Assembly (NCBI GenBank): GCA_002325375.1
Contig: DCRZ01000002.1
Coordinates: 673,198-737,197, forward strand
Direction of reading: 5' to 3'
Length of the DNA: 64,000 nt
Origin: Rhodospirillaceae bacterium UBA1479
GTDB lineage: Bacteria; Pseudomonadota; Alphaproteobacteria; Rhodospirillales; Casp-alpha2
In this document: piece by piece, positions 33,832-42,129 of the stretch
Layout: each line of letters starts with the position of its first letter
How positions within the stretch are numbered: the stretch's first letter is position 1
Made by a program: the position numbers and the translations under genes
Notes under the pieces: generated by a model
The model's database searches: none
Told to the model about the DNA's origin: nothing
The model's input: only the letters and a program-made list of their open reading frames with translations

Positions 33832-34632
33832 TCAGGAGCCCTTGAACTGGGCCTTGCGTTTTTCGTTGAAGGCACGGACGCCTTCCATGCGGTCGTCGGT
33901 GCCGACCAGGCGGTTGTAGGCCTGAAGCTCGAACTGATAACCCGACATGCGGTCGACCTGGGTGGCGATCGAGGTCGAGCGCTTGGCGGCACGGATCGAC
34001 AGCGGCGCATTCGAGGCGATGCGTTCCGCCGTCGCGATGGTTTCCTCCATCAGCTTTTCCGGTTCGCACACCTTGTTGACCAGGCCCCAGTCGCAGGCTT
34101 GTTGGGCCGTGAACGGCAGGCCGGTCATGACGATTTCCTTGGCCCGCCGCTCGCCGACCGCGTTGGGCAGGTTAATCGTGCCCATGGCCCCCGGCATGAT
34201 GCCCAGGGTCACCTCGGTCAGGGCGAATTTGGCGTGGCTGGCGGCATAGACGAAATCGCAGGTCAGCGCCGTCTCGCAGCCGCCGCCGTAGGCGGCCCCG
34301 TTGACCGCGCCGATCACCGGCACCGGGCAGCTGCGCATGGCCATCACCCCCTGTTCGAAGATGCGGTGCTGGACCTGCCATTCATGGTTGGTCATGCCGT
34401 TGCGTTCCTTGAGGTCGCCGCCGGCGCAGAACGCCTTGTCGCCGCGCCCGGTATAGATCACGGCGCGAATGTCCTCGGCGTCACGGTACAGGCCTTCGAA
34501 GATTTCGATCTGCTCCAGACCCATCTTGGTGTTCTTGGCGTTGCGTACCTCGGGGCGGTCCATCATGACGATCAGGATGTGTCCGTTCTCGCCGACGCGC
34601 TCCAGGTTGTAGGTTTCGTAATCCATCCGCAT
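33832..34632 (-). CDS. Enoyl-CoA hydratase/isomerase
   Basis: 266 residues of the crotonase fold. The oxyanion-hole segments are AFCAGGDLKE and NGAAYGGGCETALTCDF, and the acidic region is FALTEVTLGIMPGAMGT. It probably hydrates an enoyl-CoA formed from the substrate activated by the CoA-transferase. The ATG at 34632 overlaps the CoA-transferase stop by one base (TGATG), which points to translational coupling; a GTG at 34635 is the alternative. GGGAAG lies upstream. It is the second gene of the operon, between the CoA-transferase and the HMG-CoA lyase. Confidence 0.9.
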   Translation of the reverse strand: MRMDYETYNLERVGENGHILIVMMDRPEVRNAKNTKMGLEQIEIFEGLYRDAEDIRAVIYTGRGDKAFCAGGDLKERNGMTNHEWQVQHRIFEQGVMAMRSCPVPVIGAVNGAAYGGGCETALTCDFVYAASHAKFALTEVTLGIMPGAMGTINLPNAVGERRAKEIVMTGLPFTAQQACDWGLVNKVCEPEKLMEETIATAERIASNAPLSIRAAKRSTSIATQVDRMSGYQFELQAYNRLVGTDDRMEGVRAFNEKRKAQFKGS

Positions 34633-35789
34633 CACTGGTTCTTCCCTTTTATGGCGTCGTTGTGTTGGCCGACGGTGGGCGCCGATTTCCGGATCGGCGG
34701 GCGCGTGCCGTCAAAGCTGAGGGGCAGGCCGACCAGCCGGGGGCCGCCGCCCATGGCCGTCTGCAGAATGCCGAGGGCTTCCGTCTGCGGGTCAGCCATC
34801 ATTTCCAGGGTCTGCTGCACGGGCGCGCTGGGGATGCCCGCGTCATCCAGGGCCTGTTGCCAGTCGGCGCGGGTCCGGGTCAGGACCACGGGCTCGATCA
34901 GGGCGTTCAGTTCGGCCAGGTTGGCATAGCGGTTCTGATTGGTGTCGAAGCGCGGGTCTTCCGGCCATTCGGGATGGCCCAGGACCTTGGACAGGCGTTC
35001 GAACAGGCGGTCGTTGGGGGCCGCGATGATCAGGTAGCCGTCGGAACATTCGTAAGCCTGATAGGGCGCCATGCCGCGGGCCCCGGATCCTTCGCGGGCC
35101 GGGTTCTTGGGATCGACGGCGGCCGAGGCGACGGCGTTGTTCATCCAGCCGACGGCGGTTTCATACAGGGAGGCGTCGACCGTGCAGCCGGTGCCCGTGT
35201 CGTCGCGGCGCTTCAAGGCGCCCAGGATGCCGATGGCGCACCACATGCCGGTACCCATGTCGATGATGGATGTGCCGACGCGGATGGGCGGCCGGCCTTC
35301 CTCGCCGGTGATGGTCATCAGGCCGCCGTAGGCCTGCATCAGGGGGTCGTAGCCGGGCTTGTCCTTCAGGGGGCCTTCGTTGCCGAACGCACCCAGGTTG
35401 CAATAGATCAGGTTGGGATTGCCGGCGCGCAGGGTCTCGGCGTCCAGGCCGTGCTTCTTGACCGTGCCCGGGCGCATGTTCTGGATCACCACATCGGCTT
35501 CGGTGATGCAGTAGTTGCGCAACCAGTCGCGCTCCTCGGCGCTGCTCATATCCACGGTGATGGATTGCTTTTCCCGGTTCAGGGCGTGGAAGTAGGAGCC
35601 GATGCCGTCGGGGAACATCTTGCCCCATTGGCGGGCGTCGTCCCCGGGGCCGGGGCGTTCGATCTTCACGACCTCGGCGCCCATGGAGCCCAGAATCCAG
35701 GCGGCGTAGGGGGCGGCCACACTGGACCCCAGTTCGACGACGCGAATGCCGGCCAAGCACTGCCAGGCCCCGACGTTGGGTTCGCTCAC
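34632..35789 (-). CDS. Class III CoA-transferase (CaiB/BaiF family)
   Basis: 385 residues. The family start is LAGIRVVELGSSVAAPYAAWILGSMGAEVVKIERP, cut here for length in meaning: the N-terminal nucleotide-like fold. The catalytic Asp is expected in KPGYDPLMQAYGGLM, followed by GTSIIDMGTGMW. Members move CoA from succinyl-CoA or formyl-CoA to a carboxylate through a mixed anhydride. I chose GTG at 35789 with GGGAGAAC upstream; the open frame extends another 51 codons across the intergenic region but that part lacks similarity. It is the first gene of the operon and is divergent from the IclR regulator, which probably controls it. Substrate likely a dicarboxylate, not proven. Confidence 0.88.
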   Translation of the reverse strand: MSEPNVGAWQCLAGIRVVELGSSVAAPYAAWILGSMGAEVVKIERPGPGDDARQWGKMFPDGIGSYFHALNREKQSITVDMSSAEERDWLRNYCITEADVVIQNMRPGTVKKHGLDAETLRAGNPNLIYCNLGAFGNEGPLKDKPGYDPLMQAYGGLMTITGEEGRPPIRVGTSIIDMGTGMWCAIGILGALKRRDDTGTGCTVDASLYETAVGWMNNAVASAAVDPKNPAREGSGARGMAPYQAYECSDGYLIIAAPNDRLFERLSKVLGHPEWPEDPRFDTNQNRYANLAELNALIEPVVLTRTRADWQQALDDAGIPSAPVQQTLEMMADPQTEALGILQTAMGGGPRLVGLPLSFDGTRPPIRKSAPTVGQHNDAIKGKNQ

Positions 35790-35878
35790 GATGTTCTCCC
35801 GGAATGCATGCCGGCGGCTGAAAGGGCGCCGGCGCATCCTGTTTGCGTTTTGATTGGCTGCATCACACGTTGATGAAA

Positions 35879-35915
35879 GTATCGCATTGTGATACATAGT
35901 TTCTGATTGTAAGAT
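35879..35915 (+). promoter_or_regulatory. IclR-side promoter with inverted repeat
   Basis: A good sigma70-like promoter, TTGTGA (35887-35892), 17-base spacer, TAAGAT (35910-35915), faces the IclR gene. The inverted repeat GTATC-N7-GATAC (35879-35895) covers its -35. This suggests autoregulation and control of the divergent CoA-transferase operon. Confidence 0.5.
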
Positions 35916-35952
35916 TACAACGCAATGCCTTGAGACTGTCAAGGGAGTCCAG

Positions 35953-36795
35953 ATGCTTGATCTTGCCGACGACGTCCTTCCCTATCCTCCTTCCGAGGCG
36001 GACCCCGACCGGCGCGGCAAGCCCTTCGTGGCTTCCGTCGGCAAGTGTTTTCAGGTGCTGAAGGCGTTTCGCCGGGGCCAGACGGAACTGCGCCAGCGCG
36101 ACCTGGGCCTGAGCGAAATCTGCAAGCTGTCGGGGCTGGATAAAAGTGCGGCGCAGCGGTTTTCCGAAACTCTGGTGACCCTGGGCTACTTGGAAAAGGA
36201 CCCGGGCACCCGGCGCTACCGCCCGGGCATCGCGCTGATCGATTTCTATTACACCTTCATGGTGTCGCATCGTCTGGCGCAGATCGCCATGCCGATTTTG
36301 ATCGAGGCGTCCAAGGTCTACGACACCACCGTCAACCTGTGTGAGATGGAAGGCACCGACGCCATCTACACGGTGCGCATCCCCCAGGCCAAGGCCAGTT
36401 ACGGCACCATGTTGGCCGGGCGCCGGGTGCCGGCGTTCTGCGCCTCGCCGGGCACGGTGATGCTGGCCCATATGCCGGAGGACGAGGCCGATGCCGTGCT
36501 CGCCGCTTCGGACCTGCGCAAGATCACCGAATACACCCTGACCGACATTCCCGCCCTGAAGGCCCAGATGGCCGAGGCGCGGCGTCTCGGCTATCACGTG
36601 TCCGACCAGCAGTCGCAGATCCACAACGTGTCGACCGCCGCCCCGGTGTTGCTGATGGACGGGCGCGCCGTGGCCGCCGTGCACATTCCCGGCTATGCGC
36701 CGCAATGGAACCTTGAAAGCGTCCACGAAAAACTGGTGCCGCTGGCCGTGGACACGGCGCGGCGCATTTCCGATTCCCTGACAGATGCCATGTAA
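35953..36795 (+). CDS. IclR-family transcriptional regulator
   Basis: 280 residues. The winged helix occupies about residues 25-95 (SVGKCFQVLKAFRR, LSEICKLSGLDKSAAQRFSETL). The remaining effector domain follows the IclR pattern: AMPILIEASKVYDTTVNLCEME, a SYGTMLAGRRVPAFCASPGTVM segment shortened in parts, and ending VDTARRISDSL. Members sense small carboxylates or aromatics. It is divergent from the CoA-transferase operon and lies just before the MmgE/PrpD gene on the same strand (62 bp gap), so it likely regulates both sides of this catabolic cluster. The ATG has AGGGAG upstream. Confidence 0.9.
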   Translation: MLDLADDVLPYPPSEADPDRRGKPFVASVGKCFQVLKAFRRGQTELRQRDLGLSEICKLSGLDKSAAQRFSETLVTLGYLEKDPGTRRYRPGIALIDFYYTFMVSHRLAQIAMPILIEASKVYDTTVNLCEMEGTDAIYTVRIPQAKASYGTMLAGRRVPAFCASPGTVMLAHMPEDEADAVLAASDLRKITEYTLTDIPALKAQMAEARRLGYHVSDQQSQIHNVSTAAPVLLMDGRAVAAVHIPGYAPQWNLESVHEKLVPLAVDTARRISDSLTDAM

Positions 36796-36857
36796 CGGGG
36801 CCATGTAACGGCCCGGCCGAACGATAAAAGACAAACCACCCGCAGGAGGAACAAGCC

Positions 36858-38234
36858 ATGCCCGATACCCATCACACCGCCCGACAGGGCAGCGCCACGG
36901 AAACCCCGACTCGCGACCTTGCCCAATGGGTCGCCGAGGTCCCGTCCACCGACTTCACCGACCGCCCGCGCCGCTGGGCCAAGCACGCGATTCTCGACTG
37001 GTTCGGCGTGACCCTGGCCGGGGCGACGGACCCCCTGGTCGGCATCCTGGCCGGTGACGCCCTGGACGCCGGCGAGGGCGGCAACGCGCGCCTGGTCGGG
37101 CGCAAGGAAAAGGTCACGCCCACCATCGCCGCGATGATCAACGGGGCGGCGTCCCACGCCCTCGATTACGACGACGTCAACAAGCGCCTGCACGGCCATC
37201 CGACGGTGCCGGTGGTGCCGGCGATCCTGGCCCTGGCCGAACAGAAGGGACTTGCGGGCCGCGCCGTGGTCGACGCCTTCATCGTCGGTTACGAAACCGA
37301 ATGCCTGATCGGCGAAATGATGGGCATGAACCATTACGATCACGGCTGGCACGCCACGGCGACGGTCGGCACCTTCGGCGCGGCGGCGGGCTGTGCCCGT
37401 CTGCTGGGCCTGGACGCGGGCAAGTCGGCCATGGCGCTCGGCATCGCCGCGACCCAGGCGGCGGGCCTGAAATCCATGTTCGGCACCATGTGCAAGCCGC
37501 TCCATGCGGGCAAGTCGGCCATGAACGGCCTGATGGCGGCGCGCTGGGCGGCGCGGGGCTTCACCAGCCGCTCGGACGCCCTGGAATGTGCCCAGGGCTT
37601 CGGCACCACCCAATCGACGGAATTCCACGGCCTGCCCGTGCGGCCCGATAGCGCCGCCCCCTTCGCGGTCGAGGAGAATTTGTTCAAGTACCACGCGGCC
37701 TGCTACCTGACCCATTCGTCGATCGAGGCGATCCGCGAATTGAAGCAGCACCATGAGTTCACCGCCGACCAGGTGACCCGCGTGCGCACCCTGGTCGACG
37801 CCGGCCACCGCAAGGTCTGCGATATTCCCGAACCGGAAACAGGCCTGCAGGTGAAGTTCTCGATCCGCCACTGCATCGCCATGGCGCTTTCGGGGATCGA
37901 TACGGGCGACCGGGAAATCTATACGGACGCCACGGCGGCCCGGCCCGACCTGATGGCCCTGCGCCGCAAGGTCGAGGTCGAGGACAAGGTCCACGACAGC
38001 CGCCACGCGGCGGAAATCGTCATCGACCTGGCCGACGGCCGGTCCCTGGTGCAGTTCTTCGACGTGGGCGTGCCCGCCGATGATTTGGACGCCCAGGAAC
38101 AGCGCCTGATCGCCAAGTTTCATCGCCTGGCCGACCCGATCCTGGGGGCGGACAAGGCCAAGCGGATCAAGGACCTGGTGTTGGGGCTGGACGACGCCAA
38201 GGATGTCGGCGACCTGATGGCGACTGCCGGCTGA
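36858..38234 (+). CDS. MmgE/PrpD family protein
   Basis: 458 residues, the usual length. The all-helical N-terminal domain contains the conserved ASHALDYDDVNKRLHGHP, followed by GYETECLIGEMM and YDHGWHATATVGTFGAAAGCA. The family includes 2-methylcitrate dehydratase and cis-aconitate decarboxylase, which act on tricarboxylates. AGGAGG stands before the ATG. It is downstream of the IclR gene and opposite the acyl-CoA operon, so it could prepare or isomerise the acid that the CoA-transferase activates. It ends four bases before the LysR gene on the other strand, convergent. No MgtE or citrate-synthase-like gene is nearby, so it is not a standard methylcitrate cycle. Confidence 0.88.
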   Translation: MPDTHHTARQGSATETPTRDLAQWVAEVPSTDFTDRPRRWAKHAILDWFGVTLAGATDPLVGILAGDALDAGEGGNARLVGRKEKVTPTIAAMINGAASHALDYDDVNKRLHGHPTVPVVPAILALAEQKGLAGRAVVDAFIVGYETECLIGEMMGMNHYDHGWHATATVGTFGAAAGCARLLGLDAGKSAMALGIAATQAAGLKSMFGTMCKPLHAGKSAMNGLMAARWAARGFTSRSDALECAQGFGTTQSTEFHGLPVRPDSAAPFAVEENLFKYHAACYLTHSSIEAIRELKQHHEFTADQVTRVRTLVDAGHRKVCDIPEPETGLQVKFSIRHCIAMALSGIDTGDREIYTDATAARPDLMALRRKVEVEDKVHDSRHAAEIVIDLADGRSLVQFFDVGVPADDLDAQEQRLIAKFHRLADPILGADKAKRIKDLVLGLDDAKDVGDLMATAG

Positions 38235-38238
38235 GGGT

Positions 38239-39126
38239 TTAGGCGGGTTCGCCCTGGCGCAGTTTGCGGGTTTCGGCGGCGACGTCGAAGAACGCACTGA
38301 CCAGGCGCGAATCCCGCCGTTCCATCAGGCAGTTCACATGCGCCGTGGTGTGGATGTCGGCGTTTTCGATCTCGATCGTGCGCAGGTCGGGATGCTTGAT
38401 GAATTCGATGTCGGACACCACGCCGATGCCGATGCCGCGGGCGACGGCCAGCCACACGGCCTCGCGGCTGCCGATCTCCATGACCGGGTTGACGGTCACG
38501 CCATGGCGGCTGAGGGCGGCCTCCAGCGCCCGGCGGGTGGTCGATCCGCTTTCGCGCAACACCATGCGCGCACCCTCCAATTCCTCGATGCGGATGCTCT
38601 TACGCTTGGCCAGCGGGTGCGACTTGTGGGCGAACACGATCACCTTATGGCGGCTGTAGGGCATGGCGAAGATACGGGGGTCGTCCTCGACATGGGCCAG
38701 CACGGCGACGTCGGCGGAATAGTCCAGCAGGCGGCCGACCATCTCGCTTGAGTTGCCGACGGTGACGGCCAGCCGGATGCCCGGATAGGCCTCGCTGAAG
38801 GCGCTGAGCATTTCCGTCGCGTGGTAGGGGCCGACGGCGCCGACGTGCAGCGTGCCCGTATGGAACCCGCCGAAGGCGTTCAGCAGGTCCTGGGCTTGGC
38901 CTTCCAAATCCATGATGCGCCGGGTCACGGCGAGAAGGGCCTGCCCTGTCTCGGTCAATTCGATTCCGCGCCCGCGGCGGAGGAACAGTTCGACCTTGAA
39001 CATGTCCTCCAGCGCCTTGACCTGGCTGGTCAAGGTCGGTTGACCCACGTTCAGCACCTTCGAAGCGGCGGTGAATCCGTTCTCGGTGGCGACGGCGTGG
39101 AAGGATCTGAGCTGTGTAAATATCAT
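38239..39126 (-). CDS. LysR-family regulator of the phosphonate locus
   Basis: 295 residues. The N-terminal helix-turn-helix reads FTQLRSFHAVATENGFTAAS then GQPTLTSQVKALEDMF and VELFLRRGRGIELTETG. The effector domain has the usual LysR strands (GTLHVGAVGPYHATEML, MVLRESGSTTRRALEAAL). It is divergent from phnD across 315 bp that contain a LysR-type inverted repeat right next to its start. LysR proteins control 2-aminoethylphosphonate genes in several alphaproteobacteria, so a phosphonate such as that could be the signal; this is inference. I see no Pho box in the intergenic region, which would fit substrate induction rather than phosphate starvation. Confidence 0.88.
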   Translation of the reverse strand: MIFTQLRSFHAVATENGFTAASKVLNVGQPTLTSQVKALEDMFKVELFLRRGRGIELTETGQALLAVTRRIMDLEGQAQDLLNAFGGFHTGTLHVGAVGPYHATEMLSAFSEAYPGIRLAVTVGNSSEMVGRLLDYSADVAVLAHVEDDPRIFAMPYSRHKVIVFAHKSHPLAKRKSIRIEELEGARMVLRESGSTTRRALEAALSRHGVTVNPVMEIGSREAVWLAVARGIGIGVVSDIEFIKHPDLRTIEIENADIHTTAHVNCLMERRDSRLVSAFFDVAAETRKLRQGEPA

Positions 39127-39134
39127 CGGTTTTC

Positions 39135-39158
39135 CAAATAGATTATATACGATATTTG
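39135..39158. promoter_or_regulatory. LysR-type inverted repeat upstream of phnD
   Basis: CAAATA, 12 bases, TATTTG: six-base perfect arms starting nine bases upstream of the lysR gene. The position suits binding of the divergent LysR protein for autoregulation and phn control. The rest of the 315-bp gap to phnD (39127-39441) shows no supported gene; a 106-codon open frame inside it has no recognisable content. Confidence 0.45.
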
Positions 39159-39441
39159 AATTTGCCCAATAGGTTTGAATTGCCGATTATGCATGTGACC
39201 GGTCGCCAAAAGACCGGCAACCCAGGCAAGGGGGGCTCGATGCAGGATCGGAATTCACATCATCCGTTCAACGAACGGTCGACCTGTTCGAGTGCGTTTC
39301 CCTTCCTTGCCGATTTAGGGGCCGCTTTCGACCCCGCCATCCAAAATAGAATCCATACCGCCATCGAAGCGGGGATCCCCGGCGCGGCGCCGTTGCGGCA
39401 CGCCGGACACGGGAGTGCAACACGTCATGAGGAGACATCCA

Positions 39442-40386
39442 ATGAACTTCGACCACAGGACACAACTGTCCGGTAAACGCCGCGCCGGCAATTTGCTCTC
39501 GGCCCTGGCCCTGAGCGCGGCCGTCACGGTCACCGGCGTTTCCGCCGCCAAGGCCGCGGAATGCGAAAATCCCGATGCCTTGACCTTCGCCATCATTCCG
39601 ACCGAGGAAACGGTGGCCGAACTGCAGCTCTACAAGCCGGTGACCGACCGCATGGCCAAGATGACGGGCAAGAAGATCCAATTCTTCATGCCCACGTCTT
39701 ATGCCTCGGTGGTCGAAGGCCTGCTCAGCAAGTTCGTCGATGTTGCCGTGCTCGGCCCCTATACCTACGTGATCGCCAATTCCAAGGATCCCAACGTCGA
39801 GGTGTTCGCGACTTACGCCAAGAAGAAGGGGCACATGCAGGAAGAAGGGCCGGGTTACAAGGCCGCCCTGATTTCCAAGAAGGGCTCCAAGTTCACTTCT
39901 ATCGACAGCCTCAAAGGCTCGACCCTGGCATTGGCCGATCCGGGCAGCACGTCGGGCAACCTGATGCCGCGCGTCGTGTTTTCCAAGGTCGTCAACATGG
40001 ACATCGACAAGTTCTTCGGCAAGGTCATCTATTCGGGCAGCCATGAGCTGTCGGCCGTCGCCGTCAACAAGGGCAAGGTCGATGCCGCCTTCGTCGCGAC
40101 CCACCGCTTCGACAACGTGGTCAACAAGGGCGAAATCAAGCTGGAAGACGTCAACATCCTGTGGGAATCCAAGCCGATCCCGCAGGACCCCTTCGTCTAC
40201 CGCAAGCCGCTGTGCGAAGACATCAAGAAGAACATCCGCGAGACCTTCCTGGGCTTGGATAAGGAACCCGGCGCTCAGAAGTTCCTTGCCAACGTGAAGT
40301 CCAACAAGTTCGTCGCCATGACGTCGGAAGACTACGACATCATCCGCGATCTGAAGGCCGCCAAGGACGCGCGCAAGAAGAAGTAA
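39442..40386 (+). CDS. phnD: Phosphonate ABC transporter, substrate-binding protein
   Basis: 314 residues. The signal peptide is a basic start MNFDHRTQLSGKRRAG, then a hydrophobic stretch, with cleavage near SAAKAAE (about residue 37). The mature protein follows the PhnD pattern: LTFAIIPTEETVAELQLYKP, PTSYASVVEGL, a VLGPYTYV segment and GSTSGNLMPR. PhnD proteins bind phosphonates, phosphite or related compounds in the periplasm. The ATG at 39442 has GAGGAG upstream; an in-frame ATG at 39415 is less well placed. It is first in the phnD-C-E-E operon. A strong stem-loop separates it from phnC. The ligand within the phosphonate class cannot be told. Confidence 0.9.
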   Translation: MNFDHRTQLSGKRRAGNLLSALALSAAVTVTGVSAAKAAECENPDALTFAIIPTEETVAELQLYKPVTDRMAKMTGKKIQFFMPTSYASVVEGLLSKFVDVAVLGPYTYVIANSKDPNVEVFATYAKKKGHMQEEGPGYKAALISKKGSKFTSIDSLKGSTLALADPGSTSGNLMPRVVFSKVVNMDIDKFFGKVIYSGSHELSAVAVNKGKVDAAFVATHRFDNVVNKGEIKLEDVNILWESKPIPQDPFVYRKPLCEDIKKNIRETFLGLDKEPGAQKFLANVKSNKFVAMTSEDYDIIRDLKAAKDARKKK

Positions 40387-40452
40387 GGGTACACTGTACC
40401 CCGGCGGCGGCCGGGTTCCGCCGGTTACTCCCTGTCGGGGGCCGGCCGCCGC
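40387..40452 (+). other. Stem-loops between phnD and phnC
   Basis: Right after the phnD stop there is a small hairpin, GGGTACA-C-TGTACCC (40387-40401). It is followed by an 11-bp GC stem, GCGGCGGCCGG (40404-40414) with CCGGCCGCCGC (40442-40452), enclosing 27 bases. No T-run follows, so partial termination or protection of the phnD mRNA 3' end is more likely than full termination. Confidence 0.65.
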
Positions 40453-40526
40453 ATACTCTTCCCGCAGAACCGGGCAAAAGAACCGGAATGCCTTTTCTAT
40501 CAACGACCAGACCTGGATGACACATC

Positions 40527-41279
40527 ATGGCCGTCTTGGAAGTAAGAGACCTGCGCGCGCGTTACAGCGCCCGTGGTCCGGAAATCCTCAAGGGAATATC
40601 CTTCGACGTCGAAGGCGATGATTTCTTCGCCATCATCGGCCCCAGCGGGGCCGGGAAATCGACCTTGATCCGCTGTATCAATCGGTTGGTCAATCCGACG
40701 TCCGGGTCCATCGTGTTCAACGGACACGACGTGACCAAGATGTCGAGCAAGGACCTGCGCTTGGTGCGCCGCGACATCGGCATGATTTTTCAGGAATTCA
40801 ACCTGATCGACCGCATGAGCGTGATGGACAACGTGCTGGCCGGGCGTCTGGGCTACACCGGCAATCTGCGCACCCTGTTTCGCATGTTCCCGCGCAAGGA
40901 CATCGACCACGCCCTGCATCTGCTTGATCGGGTCGGCCTGTCCGATCATGTGGACAAGCGCGCGGATGAACTTTCCGGCGGCCAGCGCCAACGCGTCGGC
41001 ATCGCCCGGGCCCTGATGCAGGACCCCAAGCTGATGCTGCTGGACGAGCCGACCTCGGCGCTCGACCCCAAGATTTCGCGCGAGATCATGGCCCTGATCA
41101 AGGAAATGGCGCAGGAACTGAACGTGCCCTGCCTGTGCAACATCCACGACGTCAAGCTGGCCATGGAATTCTGCAACAAGATGATCGGCCTGCAGGACGG
41201 CATGACCATGTTCGCCGGCCCGACGGAACAGATGAACGAGGCGAAGCTCGACGAGATCTACGCCATGGAAGTTCTGTGA
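40527..41279 (+). CDS. phnC: Phosphonate ABC transporter, ATP-binding protein
   Basis: 250 residues. Walker A is GPSGAGKST, the Q-loop is FQEFNLIDRMSV, the signature is LSGGQRQRVGIARAL and Walker B is LMLLDEPTSALD, with switch His in CNIHDVKLA. The segment NRLVNPTSGSIVF and the overall order match PhnC, which powers phosphonate uptake with PhnE. It is 140 bp after phnD, past the stem-loops, and 10 bp before the first phnE. PhnC normally lies first or second in these operons. Confidence 0.93.
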   Translation: MAVLEVRDLRARYSARGPEILKGISFDVEGDDFFAIIGPSGAGKSTLIRCINRLVNPTSGSIVFNGHDVTKMSSKDLRLVRRDIGMIFQEFNLIDRMSVMDNVLAGRLGYTGNLRTLFRMFPRKDIDHALHLLDRVGLSDHVDKRADELSGGQRQRVGIARALMQDPKLMLLDEPTSALDPKISREIMALIKEMAQELNVPCLCNIHDVKLAMEFCNKMIGLQDGMTMFAGPTEQMNEAKLDEIYAMEVL

Positions 41280-41289
41280 GGCGCGGGGA

Positions 41290-42120
41290 ATGGACAACGC
41301 CACAGGATACCGTGTCATGGACATGAGAACCGAGGACATCCTGGCCCGCCGCACCCGGCGCCAGCGCAAGGCGGCTATCGTCGCGGCGGCGCTGTTCGGA
41401 CTGGTCGTCTGGAGCGTCGACGTCACCGTGGTCCAGGATACGGACTGGGAACGCATCGGCAGCCTGGGCGAGGTCATGGAGGCCGCGGGACAGTTTGCCG
41501 GGATCGATTTCTCCCTGTTCCCGAGCCTGCTTGGTCCGACCCTGGAAACCCTGTTGATCGCCTGTCTTGGCACGGCGATGGGCGCGGTCCTCTGCGTGCC
41601 GGCGACCTGGTTTGGGGCAATGAACATCACGCCCTTCGCGCCGATTACATATCCCATCGCGCGCCTGATGATGACCCTCAGCCGCTCGGTCCATGAAATC
41701 GTCTGGGCGCTGTTCTTCGTCGCGGTGTTCGGTCTGGGGGCTATGGCCGGGGTGTTCGCCATCGCCATGCGCTCTATCGGCTTCATCGCCAAATTGTCGG
41801 CCGAAGCCATCGAAGACATCGATCCAGGCCCCGTCGAGGCCATGCGCGCGACCGGTGCCAACACGTTCCAGGTCATGCTTTACGCCATCATGCCGCAGGT
41901 CCTGCCGCAGGTCATCGGCACCGTGATTTTCGAATGGGAAATCAATATCCGCCGCTCGGCCGTGCTCGGCCTGGTTGGCGCCGGGGGCCTTGGGCTGGTG
42001 TTCTTCCGCCAGATGAACACTTTCAACTTCCACGGCGTGACCTCGGTGATCATCGCCATTCTGGCCATCATTTTCCTGGGCGAGGCGATCTCTCACGCGA
42101 TCCGCCGGCGCATGATTTAG
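41290..42120 (+). CDS. phnE: Phosphonate ABC transporter permease (first)
   Basis: 276 residues, with about six helices. The EAA-type coupling region is VEAMRATGANTFQVMLYAIMPQ, written here in part. A conserved SRSVHEIVWALFFV helix is also typical of PhnE. It starts at an ATG 10 bp after phnC; a second ATG nine codons on is possible. It is paired with a second PhnE nine bases downstream, so the channel is likely a heterodimer. The tail is short and ends SHAIRRRMI. Confidence 0.9.
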   Translation: MDNATGYRVMDMRTEDILARRTRRQRKAAIVAAALFGLVVWSVDVTVVQDTDWERIGSLGEVMEAAGQFAGIDFSLFPSLLGPTLETLLIACLGTAMGAVLCVPATWFGAMNITPFAPITYPIARLMMTLSRSVHEIVWALFFVAVFGLGAMAGVFAIAMRSIGFIAKLSAEAIEDIDPGPVEAMRATGANTFQVMLYAIMPQVLPQVIGTVIFEWEINIRRSAVLGLVGAGGLGLVFFRQMNTFNFHGVTSVIIAILAIIFLGEAISHAIRRRMI

Positions 42121-42129
42121 GAGGCCGCA

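Noticed and set aside
34632..35942. Longer CoA-transferase start at 35942
   Set aside because: The extra 51 codons include the likely IclR promoter and operator, and the family fold starts just after the GTG at 35789.
39127..39441. Pho box before phnD
   Set aside because: No tandem CTGTCAT-like elements were found in the region on either strand.
39156..39476. Small open frame of 106 codons upstream of phnD
   Set aside because: No similarity, composition unlike a conserved protein, and it overlaps the phnD start. It is most likely leader DNA.
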